Program-made: the position numbers and the translations under genes
Assembly (NCBI GenBank): GCA_038210135.1
Contig: JBBQWZ010000003.1
Span: forward strand, 124,001 to 188,000
Direction of reading: 5' to 3'
Length of the DNA: 64,000 bases
Source of the DNA: JBBQWZ01 sp038210135
GTDB taxonomy: Bacteria; Acidobacteriota; Terriglobia; Bryobacterales; Bryobacteraceae
Part shown: one piece after another, positions 52,643 through 59,773 of the stretch
Layout: each line of letters starts with the position of its first letter
Position numbering within the stretch: the stretch's first letter is position 1
Notes under the pieces: generated by a model
What the model saw: the letters and a program-made list of their open reading frames with translations, nothing else
The model's database searches: none
Told to the model about the DNA's origin: nothing

Positions 52643-53977
52643 TTGAAAACAGCCCTGTTGCTAGCTGCTATCGGTGTGCTCGGCGCAACCGCCGCGTTCT
52701 CGGCCAATACGACGACCGCTCCGACGTTCACTAAAGACGTCGCGCCGATCCTCTATTCGCGCTGCGTCGAATGCCATCGCGAAGGCGAAATCGCGCCCAT
52801 GCAGTTCGTAACGTATGAGCAAACTCGCCCCTGGGCGACGGCGATAAAACAATCAGTCCTGCAACGCAAAATGCCCCCCTGGTTCGCCGATCCGCATGTC
52901 GGCGAATTCCGCAACGACCGCAAATTGTCCGACGAGCAGATCAACAAGCTGGTCGCCTGGGCCAATGCCGGCGCGCCCAAAGGCGATCCGAAGGATATGC
53001 CGCCGATGCCCAAGTTCGCGGCCGGCTGGAGCTTCGACCGCCCGCCGGATCTCGTCGTTGAAATGCCGCTGACCGTCAACATCCCGTCTTCGGGCGTCCT
53101 TGATTTGCCGAATTACTACATTAAGAATCCGCTCAAAGAAGAGGTCTGGGTCGAAGGCGTCGAGATGCGCCCAGGCAATCCGAGGGTCGTCCACCACTCC
53201 ATCGTTAACGTCGTTTCGCTGCCCGATAGCATCACGCCGGAACAATTGATCGCCGGCAAAAAGCTGGGCCGCACCGGTTGGAAACTCATAGGACAGGCTC
53301 CCGGCAAGGGCGCCGAAATGCACTTCCCTGGCACCGCGAAGCGTCTCGTTCCCGGTACCTATTTAGAATTCAACATGCACTACACGCCCACGGGCAAGCC
53401 CGAAACCGATCGCTCCGTCGTCGGCTTCTGGTTCGCCAAAGGCCCCGTGCATCACGAAGTGGTCACGCGCCCGCTACGTGAGGAAACCTACCTCGGCACT
53501 GAGGAAACCAAAGTGACCCGCGTTCCGAATATCCCCGCCGGAGCCGAGAATTGGCGCATCGTCGCCCGCATGACCGTAAAAGAAGACATGACGCTCTACT
53601 CGCTGTCGCCCCACATGCACTACCGCGGCCACGACATGAAGTACACCGTCTCCTACCCCGACGGCCGCGACGAAGTTCTGTTGAACGTGCCGAATTACCA
53701 GTTCGATTGGCAGCTGAACTACGAGTTCAAAACGCCGAAGAAAATTCCCGCCGGCAGCCGCTTCACCGTCGTCTCGCACTTCGACAACTCGAAGAACAAT
53801 CCGAACAATCCCGATCCGACCAAGGACGTGATTTGGGGCCAGCAAAGCTGGGACGAAATGTTTATCCCCTGGAGCGAATACACAGTGGACAAAAACGACC
53901 TGACCAAGATGAGCGCCGCCGACAAAGCCAAGCTACCCAAAGCCTACGCCGACCCAGAAACGGTAAAGCAGCAATAA
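52643..53977 (+). CDS. Secreted heme-binding protein with copper type II monooxygenase-like domain
   Basis: A TTG start at 52643 (GGGAGA at 52629-52634) gives 444 residues with a signal peptide (MKTALLLAAIGVLGATAAFS). The N-terminus has a single CVECH heme motif (Cys41, Cys44, His45) and a C-type cytochrome-like segment (MPPWFADPHVGEFRNDRKLS). The larger C-terminal part resembles copper type II ascorbate-dependent monooxygenase-like proteins, with metal-ligand candidates in RVVHHSIVN, EFNMHYTPTG and SPHMHYRGHDMKYTVSYPDG. Fusion of a heme domain to such a domain suggests electron input to a copper site in the periplasm, but the reaction is not known. Confidence 0.85.
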   Translation: MKTALLLAAIGVLGATAAFSANTTTAPTFTKDVAPILYSRCVECHREGEIAPMQFVTYEQTRPWATAIKQSVLQRKMPPWFADPHVGEFRNDRKLSDEQINKLVAWANAGAPKGDPKDMPPMPKFAAGWSFDRPPDLVVEMPLTVNIPSSGVLDLPNYYIKNPLKEEVWVEGVEMRPGNPRVVHHSIVNVVSLPDSITPEQLIAGKKLGRTGWKLIGQAPGKGAEMHFPGTAKRLVPGTYLEFNMHYTPTGKPETDRSVVGFWFAKGPVHHEVVTRPLREETYLGTEETKVTRVPNIPAGAENWRIVARMTVKEDMTLYSLSPHMHYRGHDMKYTVSYPDGRDEVLLNVPNYQFDWQLNYEFKTPKKIPAGSRFTVVSHFDNSKNNPNNPDPTKDVIWGQQSWDEMFIPWSEYTVDKNDLTKMSAADKAKLPKAYADPETVKQQ

Positions 53978-53986
53978 GTGGCACGA

Positions 53987-54039
53987 AGTGCCATAGGCCT
54001 CCGGCCTGTGAATCAGTGCCATAGGCCTCCGGCCTGTGA
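53987..54039 (+). repeat. Two CATAGGCCTCCGGCCTGTG repeats in tandem
   Basis: AGTGCCATAGGCCTCC-type copies at 53987-54010 and 54015-54039 are separated by four bases and lie 10 bp past the monooxygenase-like gene. A decayed GAGCTTCGAAGGAG element follows at 54045-54058. Confidence 0.85.
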
Positions 54040-54078
54040 CCATAGAGCTTCGAAGGAGAATAGAGCACCGCGGAACGT

Positions 54079-54894
54079 CTACCGCGGAACGATCGCCACC
54101 ATCGGATACGCCATCCGGTTCGCAAAAATATCCTGGAACAACTCCAGCATCGGTCGATGCAACAATCCGTTATCAGCCAGCAAATGCGGACCCCGCACCG
54201 ACGCCGGATTCCCGTCCATATCACTGATCCGTCCGCCCGCTTCTTCGACCATCAAAATCCCGGCCGCCATGTCCCACGGATTCAGCCCGAACTCCCAGAA
54301 CGCATCCAGCCGCCCGCTGGCGACATACGCAAGATCGATCGCGGCGGCACCCGCGCGCCGCACCCCGTGCGACATCATCGCCAGCTGATAGTAGAAATGC
54401 ACGTTCACATTCTGATGCCGCTTGCGGCTCGGAAACCCGGTCGCGACCAGTGCTTCGTCAATCGTCGAAGCCTTCGAAACATGCAGCCGCCGTCCATTCA
54501 AGAACGCGCCCGCTCCGCGTTCGGCCGTGAATAACTCCTTGCGCGTGGGATCATAAATTACGCCGCAAACCATCTCGCCGGCCTTCTCCAAACCCAGCGT
54601 CACGTTGAAAACCGGAAAGCCGTGCGCAAAGTTCGTGGTCCCATCGAGCGGGTCCACATACCAGCGGTACTCCGACGGCGACTCGTGTCCGCCCCCCTCT
54701 TCGGCAACAATGCCATGCGAAGGGAAATGCGCCTTCAACCGCTCAACGATCAACTTCTCCGAAGCGCGATCCGCCTCGGTGACAAGATCGTATTCGCCCT
54801 TCAATTGAAAACCGATGCGGCGCTCGAAGAAATCCGCAATCAGCGATCCGGCCTCGTGGGCAATTTCAATACTGGTTTCTAAGTAGGAAGACAA
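54079..54894 (-). CDS. suhB: Inositol monophosphatase family protein
   Basis: The 271-residue phosphatase has the Mg site of the family: Glu65-Glu66 (GIVAEEGGG), Asp81 and Asp84 (WYVDPLDGTTNFAHG), and the C-terminal WDMAAG Asp. It dephosphorylates inositol-1-phosphate or a related substrate, and SuhB homologues also affect ribosome maturation and antitermination. It is the last gene in the minus-strand operon moaDE-VWFA-hfq-suhB; the gap to hfq is 52 bp. Confidence 0.93.
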   Translation of the reverse strand: MSSYLETSIEIAHEAGSLIADFFERRIGFQLKGEYDLVTEADRASEKLIVERLKAHFPSHGIVAEEGGGHESPSEYRWYVDPLDGTTNFAHGFPVFNVTLGLEKAGEMVCGVIYDPTRKELFTAERGAGAFLNGRRLHVSKASTIDEALVATGFPSRKRHQNVNVHFYYQLAMMSHGVRRAGAAAIDLAYVASGRLDAFWEFGLNPWDMAAGILMVEEAGGRISDMDGNPASVRGPHLLADNGLLHRPMLELFQDIFANRMAYPMVAIVPR

Positions 54895-54946
54895 TGCGAT
54901 GACTACACTTCCAGCCGGAACAGCCGGCTAACACCCTCGAGAAACT

Positions 54947-55171
54947 TTACAGCTCCCAGAGATATTTGATTTCGTGCTTGAACAGAAAAAGATTCGGCAA
55001 GCCCTCGCGCGTCAGCCGGATGAAGTGCACGTCGAAAAACTCCACCCGCCCCGTCACCTCTTCGCCATCCACCAGCCGGACCGCCACTGGAGTCTGCTTC
55101 TCCATCAGTTCGCGCAGGTATGTCGCTTCCTCGAACGTCTGATCCGGTGCTTTGGTTTTTGCTTTCGCCAC
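54947..55171 (-). CDS. hfq: RNA chaperone Hfq
   Basis: The 74-residue protein has both Sm motifs: TPVAVRLVDGEEVTGRVEFF (Sm1) and LFLFKHEIKYL, the counterpart of the YKHAIS Sm2 motif. The N-terminal helix carries QTFEEATYLRELM, with the uridine-contacting Gln position retained. It lacks the long acidic C-tail of enterobacterial Hfq. Hfq mediates small-RNA regulation and mRNA turnover. The gene lies 6 bp from the VWFA stop, not next to miaA as in many bacteria. Confidence 0.9.
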   Translation of the reverse strand: MAKAKTKAPDQTFEEATYLRELMEKQTPVAVRLVDGEEVTGRVEFFDVHFIRLTREGLPNLFLFKHEIKYLWEL

Positions 55172-55177
55172 ACTTCG

Positions 55178-56209
55178 CTATCGCTTCGTCGGACTCGAGC
55201 CCTCTTCCGCGTCCCCATAATAGCCACTGCGCGTTTGCGCCCGCAAATCCGGCCGTGCCGTCTCGACCTTTAACGAATGAAAACGATTCTTCGTCAACGG
55301 AACGTTCCGCGGATAAAATCCCACCAGGTACTGCGTTCGCAGGTCCCGCAGAATATCCGAAAACGCCTGATCGAGCGTCGCGCCAACGCTCGGTGCGAAC
55401 ACGCGTCCGCCAGTAGAAATCGCCAGCGTCTGTAGCGCATTCTCGCCGCCGATGTTGCGCCCCGCGTCGTTCGTGATCGGCATTACCAGAATCGGATAGA
55501 GCACCGCGTCCGCCACGTGCGCGGCTTCGAGTGCCTTATGATAATTCGTTGCGCTCGTCGTATCGCCGCCGTCGGTGACAATCACCATCACGTGACGCCC
55601 GCCGCGCCCATCCATGTCGTGAGCCGCCAGTAGAATCGCGTCGTACATCGACGTCCCGCCTTCGGCTTTCAACTGCCGGAGCCCGCTTTCGAGGCGCGGC
55701 ATCTTGCGCGTGTAATTCGTCTCAAGCGAAACCCGCCAGTTGAAGCTATAGAGCGCCGCCGTGTCTGCCGGATTCCCCGAACCAACCACCGCGTGCAGAA
55801 ACTTCTTGACCGACTCCACTTCGTACTTCAGATCCTTCGCCGTCGAACCGCTCGTATCCACCAGCACCGCGATCGACAACGGCTGCTCCGTCTGCTTGTC
55901 GAACACGCCCACTTCCTGCGCCGCGCCGTTATCGAAAACCCGAAAATCCTCGCGCTTCAAATCCGCGATCAGCTTCCCATGCAGATCCTTCACCGTCACC
56001 AGCATCCGCACCAACCGCACGTCCGTAGTAAACCGAACGTTCGGTTGATCCTCCGACAACGGAGCCGCCCCCGACTTCGACGGGGCCTTCTCCGCCGCCG
56101 TCACCTGCCCGGCCGGTCGCCATTGCGCAAACAGGTCCGACACCCCGGCCAGCGACACCACGATCGCAGCCGCGATTACGAGCCTGCGCGTTTTAGATTC
56201 TCGTCCCAC
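55178..56209 (-). CDS. VWFA-related acidobacterial domain protein, exported
   Basis: A GTG start at 56209 gives 343 residues with a signal peptide (TRRLVIAAAIVVSLAGVSDL). The frame remains open to 56257, but that start would lie deep in the upstream gene. The family pre-domain (VRFTTDVRLVRMLVTVKDLH) is followed by a von Willebrand A domain with a canonical metal site at Asp118 (VLVDTSGSTAKDL) and TDGGDTTSA. The domain probably binds protein partners outside the cytoplasm. It overlaps moaDE by 34 bp and precedes hfq by 6 bp, so it belongs to that operon; why it is there is not clear. Confidence 0.9.
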   Translation of the reverse strand: MGRESKTRRLVIAAAIVVSLAGVSDLFAQWRPAGQVTAAEKAPSKSGAAPLSEDQPNVRFTTDVRLVRMLVTVKDLHGKLIADLKREDFRVFDNGAAQEVGVFDKQTEQPLSIAVLVDTSGSTAKDLKYEVESVKKFLHAVVGSGNPADTAALYSFNWRVSLETNYTRKMPRLESGLRQLKAEGGTSMYDAILLAAHDMDGRGGRHVMVIVTDGGDTTSATNYHKALEAAHVADAVLYPILVMPITNDAGRNIGGENALQTLAISTGGRVFAPSVGATLDQAFSDILRDLRTQYLVGFYPRNVPLTKNRFHSLKVETARPDLRAQTRSGYYGDAEEGSSPTKR

Positions 56210-56904
56210 TCGCCATCCACCCAGACTTCGCCATCCGCGAAATATTCTTTCTTCCAAATCGGAACCGTCTTCTTTAAACGGTTAATCCCTTCGAGCGCCG
56301 CGTCAAACGCGGGCTTGCGGTGCGGCGAAGTCGCCACCACCACCACGCTCGCTTCGCCGATTTCCATCCGGCCCAGCCGATGAATCATACCAATGCGCCC
56401 CATCGGATGCGCCGCGGCGATCTCGCGCCCCAGTTGCGCCATCATCTTGATCGCCATGTCTTCGTAACACTCGTAATCCAGATACAGCGTCGCGCGGCCC
56501 TTCGTATTGTTGCGGACCACGCCTTCAAAATCCACCACCGCCCCGTCTTCCGGTCGCTGCAAGCGCGCAATCAAGCCCTTCGCGTTAATCGGCTCGCGAG
56601 TCAACGCGAAAAAGTGCCCCGCCTCATCTTCGATCACATGCGTGAACGAAGCCGCGTCAGAGCCGCCACTCACCGGAGGTAGAAATGCCAACTCATCCCC
56701 ATCTGAAAGCTCAGTCGCCGGATCGCAAAATTCCTGGTTACGCGCAGGCACAATACTCTGACGAAGCTCCCGCAATTTCGGATACAGCGCCGCGTAATGA
56801 GCGAACGCCGATTCGACGCGCGCCCCCTCCGGCAACTCAATCGAATCCGAAGAACGCCCCGCGACATCCCGCAAAAGTCCAAAGAAAAGAACCTGAATCT
56901 GCAC
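56176..56904 (-). CDS. moaX: Fused MoaD-MoaE molybdopterin synthase
   Basis: The 242-residue protein joins a MoaD domain (about 1-81, MQIQVLFFGLLRDVAGRSSD...FLPPVSGG) to a MoaE domain (about 88-240, GVVRNNTKGRATLYLDYECY, GMIHRLGRMEIGEASVVVVA, PIWKKEYFADGEVW). The MoaD diglycine (Gly80-Gly81) is followed directly by Ser82, inside the chain. In the mycobacterial fusion MoaX, cleavage after the equivalent glycine frees the C-terminus for thiocarboxylation. I infer that processing is needed here too. The product makes molybdopterin from precursor Z. It heads the operon with the VWFA gene, hfq and suhB. Confidence 0.93.
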   Translation of the reverse strand: MQIQVLFFGLLRDVAGRSSDSIELPEGARVESAFAHYAALYPKLRELRQSIVPARNQEFCDPATELSDGDELAFLPPVSGGSDAASFTHVIEDEAGHFFALTREPINAKGLIARLQRPEDGAVVDFEGVVRNNTKGRATLYLDYECYEDMAIKMMAQLGREIAAAHPMGRIGMIHRLGRMEIGEASVVVVATSPHRKPAFDAALEGINRLKKTVPIWKKEYFADGEVWVDGEWDENLKRAGS

Positions 56905-56952
56905 TTGCGTACAAGGGTATCAGACGATCTTTGTTCGCCACGGGTTTCGTCC

Positions 56953-56980
56953 AAGTGGCATAGGCCTCCGGCCTGTGCAT
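56953..56980 (+). repeat. CATAGGCCTCCGGCCTGTG repeat before the small membrane-protein genes
   Basis: The copy carries the AAGTGG 5' flank and lies in the gap between moaDE and the gene at 57034. Confidence 0.85.
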
Positions 56981-57033
56981 TCTAGTTTTGAAAATCGTCT
57001 TTCCGCCAAAGAACAACGTCTTAACAAACACGA

Positions 57034-57372
57034 ATGCACGTTCGCTGGAAACGCATCGCCCCAATCATCATCATCGGAGCAGTAAACATGTCCATGTGGA
57101 CTTCTTCGTGGGGTTGCTTTCCCATCCAAGTATTCTTCCTGGTTATCACCCTGGCTATGGCCGCCGGAGCCTGGGGCCGCTGCCAGCAATGGTTCGCATG
57201 TTTCGTAATGTCACTGCCGATGTTCTTCGCCTTACTCCTTGAGCCCTCACTCTTCACCGCCACCGGATATGCACTCGCGCTGTTGATCCATTCAGGATTT
57301 GTGCGGATCGGCCACGGCATCACTCATCCAGACGATCTTCCAGATCATCATGTCGCAGTTCCCGCAGACTAA
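57034..57372 (+). CDS. Small hypothetical membrane protein
   Basis: The 112-residue product is almost all hydrophobic, with about four membrane segments (IAPIIIIGAVNMSMWTSSWG, IQVFFLVITLAMAAGAW, FACFVMSLPMFFALLL, LFTATGYALALLIHSGFV) and a polar His/Asp-rich tail. I recognise no family. The gene at 57379 starts 6 bp later, so both may be co-transcribed. Codon use seems less GC-rich than in neighbours. Confidence 0.6.
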   Translation: MHVRWKRIAPIIIIGAVNMSMWTSSWGCFPIQVFFLVITLAMAAGAWGRCQQWFACFVMSLPMFFALLLEPSLFTATGYALALLIHSGFVRIGHGITHPDDLPDHHVAVPAD

Positions 57373-57378
57373 CCCTGC

Positions 57379-57777
57379 GTGTACAAGCGTTCTTACCTGC
57401 GGCAACAGATTCTGAAGTTTTCGTTCCTGAGAACGATACCGCTCACCACCGTTAGCGCGGCGAACATGGCGCTTTGGTCCCGGCAACTAACGCACGGTCA
57501 AAGCATTTTCCTGGCAAGTCTGGCACTGGCTTTCTTAGCAGGAATCTGCACCAGTAGGAGAAGTTGGTTCTCAGTCCGCCTCTTCATGGCGCCATTTGTT
57601 TTCGCGCACGACCTCGCCGAAAATATAATCCCGCTAACCATCTGGGCTCTAGACACCTGGGGCATGGTCCTCATTGGCCGCGCTCTCCGCCGCGCCATCG
57701 AACGTCGCATCCAACGCGTTCGCTATAATCGTCGCGTTCCATGCCAGAAGAATCTCACCCGCGGTTCCATGAAGTAA
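57379..57777 (+). CDS. Small hypothetical membrane protein
   Basis: A GTG start at 57379 gives 132 residues with two to three hydrophobic segments (SIFLASLALAFLAGICTSRR, LFMAPFVFAHDLAENIIPLT) and a basic C-terminus. It has no known relative that I can name. Its last 37 bp overlap the thioesterase start at 57741, which argues for a translationally linked group, or that the true end has been extended. Confidence 0.55.
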   Translation: MYKRSYLRQQILKFSFLRTIPLTTVSAANMALWSRQLTHGQSIFLASLALAFLAGICTSRRSWFSVRLFMAPFVFAHDLAENIIPLTIWALDTWGMVLIGRALRRAIERRIQRVRYNRRVPCQKNLTRGSMK

Positions 57778-58163
57778 AACTGCGCGTCCGCTTCGCCGAA
57801 ACGGACCAGATGAGCGTCGTCTACCACTCCAATTACCTCATCTGGATGGAAGTCGGCCGCGTCGAATATTGCCGCGCCCGTGGAATGCGTTATCGCGACC
57901 TAGAAGCCGAAGGCGTGCTCCTCACCGTCGTCGAAGCCCACTGCCGCTACATCGCCCCCGCCCGGTACGACGACGAAGTCATCATCCGCACCTGGGTCGA
58001 ACAAGCCAACCCCCGCATGGTTCTCTTCGCCTACGAAATCACCGAAGCCGAATCCGCCAAAGTCCTCGCCACCGGAGTTACCAAGCATTTCTTCTGCGGC
58101 AAAGACGGCCGCCCCCGGAAGCTACCCGCCGAACATCTCAGCCTCTTCGACCTGGAAGAGTAG
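57741..58163 (+). CDS. YbgC-type hot-dog acyl-CoA thioesterase
   Basis: The 140-residue protein has the single hot-dog domain of the YbgC/4-hydroxybenzoyl-CoA thioesterase group. The active-site Asp and Tyr lie in FAETDQMSVVYHSNYLIWME, followed by GRVEYCRARGMRYRDLEAEG. It should hydrolyse short-chain or aromatic acyl-CoA esters. In Proteobacteria the homologue lies beside tol-pal genes; none are here. Length is typical. The start overlaps the previous gene. Confidence 0.9.
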   Translation: MPEESHPRFHEVKLRVRFAETDQMSVVYHSNYLIWMEVGRVEYCRARGMRYRDLEAEGVLLTVVEAHCRYIAPARYDDEVIIRTWVEQANPRMVLFAYEITEAESAKVLATGVTKHFFCGKDGRPRKLPAEHLSLFDLEE

Positions 58164-58248
58164 CCGCAAAACCGTACCATAAGAGCAGGGACCCTGCCGA
58201 AGTTTGCCTGCGATTCTGGACGGAGATCTCGAAACCGAGCCGCGCCCA

Positions 58249-58280
58249 GAGCGCTCCGAAGGAGCGCGTCGGAAGCGGAC
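58249..58280. repeat. GCTCCGAAGGAGC repeat copy
   Basis: GCGCTCCGAAGGAGCGCGTC followed by GGAAGCGGAC matches the 30-bp units at 21151-21300, here with a longer 8-bp palindrome (GCGCTCC/GGAGCGC). Confidence 0.85.
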
Positions 58281-58319
58281 AATGGACGCGCTTTCACACA
58301 CAGCCGTAACCCTGCGCTG

Positions 58320-58442
58320 ACTAGTGGGCTGTCCGCGATCGACCTTTACCGTGGTTGACTGACGAAGAGTCCCCGCCCTTACGGGCGGGGTTAAACGTGA
58401 GAGATCCGCGTACTAAAGGGATCTCGCGGACAGCCCACTAGT
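58320..58442. mobile_element. MITE-like element with 19-bp perfect terminal inverted repeats
   Basis: ACTAGTGGGCTGTCCGCGA at 58320-58338 is exactly the reverse complement of 58424-58442. The 123-bp element carries no gene. Its interior includes the hairpin CCCCGCCC-TTAC-GGGCGGGG (58371-58390), which is the reverse complement of the repeat at 36247. The outer six bases (ACTAGT) are self-complementary, so a target duplication cannot be told apart from the ends. It lies between the thioesterase and aroF stop sides, where it is unlikely to break a gene. The parent transposase is not in this window. Confidence 0.8.
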
Positions 58443-58464
58443 TTTGGGCGCGGGCGCGGCGCCG

Positions 58465-59502
58465 CTACACTCCCGCCATCGCGGGCTCCCGCGTCAATTT
58501 CCACAACTTCACATACGGAGCCAGTTCGCGCATCATCGCCTCGAACTCCGGAATGTGCAGCGACTGCGCTCCGTCGCTGACCGCCTTTTCGGGATGCGGA
58601 TGCACCTCGACGATCAGCCCATCCGCGCCGATCGCGACCGCCGCGCGCGAGAGCGCCGGAACCAGCGATCGCTTTCCCGTCGCGTGGCTCGGATCCACAA
58701 TCACCGGCAGATGCGTCAACTCATTCAACACCGGAACCGCGACCAGATCGCATGTGTTCCGCGTCACCGTCTCGAACGTCCGGATGCCGCGCTCGCATAA
58801 CATCACGTTCGGATTGCCGTGGGCCACGATATATTCCGCCGACATCAGCAGCTCTTTAATCGTCGAGCTCAACCCGCGCTTCAGCATGATCGGACGCTGG
58901 CACTTGCCCAGTTCCTTCAGCAGGGAGAAATTCTGCATGTTCCGCGCGCCGATCTGCAGAACGTCGGCGTATTCCGCCACCAGCGAAACATCCCGGTCGG
59001 ACATTACCTCGGTAATGATTCCGAGCCCTGTCTCGCGCCGCGCCTTGTCGAGCAGCTTCAGACCCTCTTCCGCCATGCCCTGAAAGTCGTAAGGCGAAGT
59101 CCGCGGCTTGAACGCTCCGCCGCGCAGCAGCTTCGCTCCAGACTTTGCCACCGCATGCGCCGTTTCGAGAATCTGCTTCTCGCTCTCGACCGAACACGGA
59201 CCCGCCATCATGACGAAATCGTCGCCGCCGATCACCGTGCCAAGCACATCGATCCGCGTTTTCTCCGGCCGGAATTCCTTGCTCACAAACTTGTACGGAG
59301 CCGAAATCCGAACCGCCTTTTCCACCTGCGGCATCGCTTCCAGCGACTCCAGGCACGCCGTCACGTCGCCTACGCCGACGACGCCGATCACCACCCGCTC
59401 CTCGCCTTCAATCGCGTGAATCTTGTAACCGAACTCCGAGATCCGCTCACAAACCTGCGCAATCGCGTCCTTCGAAGAGTGCAATTTCATCGAGATGATC
59501 AT
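58465..59502 (-). CDS. aroF: 3-deoxy-D-arabino-heptulosonate 7-phosphate synthase with N-terminal regulatory domain
   Basis: The 345-residue enzyme has an N-terminal ferredoxin-like domain (about 1-75, ISEFGYKIHAIEGEERVVIG) and a TIM barrel with the DAHP synthase signatures GPCSVESEKQI, RGGAFKPRTSPYDFQG, EVMSDRDVSLVAEYADVLQI and VDPSHATGKRS. It is the type Ib form with the added domain, as in Thermotoga, where the domain mediates feedback inhibition by aromatic amino acids. It condenses phosphoenolpyruvate and erythrose-4-phosphate, the first step of the shikimate pathway. The start agrees with that of the Thermotoga protein. Confidence 0.95.
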   Translation of the reverse strand: MIISMKLHSSKDAIAQVCERISEFGYKIHAIEGEERVVIGVVGVGDVTACLESLEAMPQVEKAVRISAPYKFVSKEFRPEKTRIDVLGTVIGGDDFVMMAGPCSVESEKQILETAHAVAKSGAKLLRGGAFKPRTSPYDFQGMAEEGLKLLDKARRETGLGIITEVMSDRDVSLVAEYADVLQIGARNMQNFSLLKELGKCQRPIMLKRGLSSTIKELLMSAEYIVAHGNPNVMLCERGIRTFETVTRNTCDLVAVPVLNELTHLPVIVDPSHATGKRSLVPALSRAAVAIGADGLIVEVHPHPEKAVSDGAQSLHIPEFEAMMRELAPYVKLWKLTREPAMAGV

Positions 59503-59530
59503 ACGGTTAGGCTACCCGAATTCAATCCTG

Positions 59531-59555
59531 AAAAAAACCACCTCTATAAGGTGGT
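59531..59555 (-). terminator. Rho-independent terminator for the upstream permease gene
   Basis: ACCACCT at 59537-59543 pairs with AGGTGGT at 59549-59555, with a 5-nt loop. On the minus strand it is followed by seven T residues (59531-59537). It stops transcription of the permease before aroF. Confidence 0.85.
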
Positions 59556-59655
59556 GAAATCTGTAAGCCGTGGATAAACCTTCGCATCACACTGATACTA
59601 CTGTAATTATCGAAACACATAAACGCCATCGCTAAGCACCGAAAGCAAGTGCCAT

Positions 59656-59712
59656 CCGAGGCGCGATCATGAGATCGGGCTCCCAATATCAGCACCGAAC
59701 CGTGACCGTGTG
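59656..59712. repeat. GCGCGATC element and a decayed hairpin copy
   Basis: GAGGCGCGATCATGAGATCG at 59658-59677 belongs to the GCGCGATC family. AACCGTGACCGTGTGAAAAG at 59698-59717 is a degenerate relative of the CCGCGACCGTAAGG hairpin. This gap has no gene. Confidence 0.65.
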
Positions 59713-59773
59713 AAAAGAAATCCGCTCACCTCATTCGCGCTTCTGAAGGAGAGACCGCGCACGCGCGTTCTCC

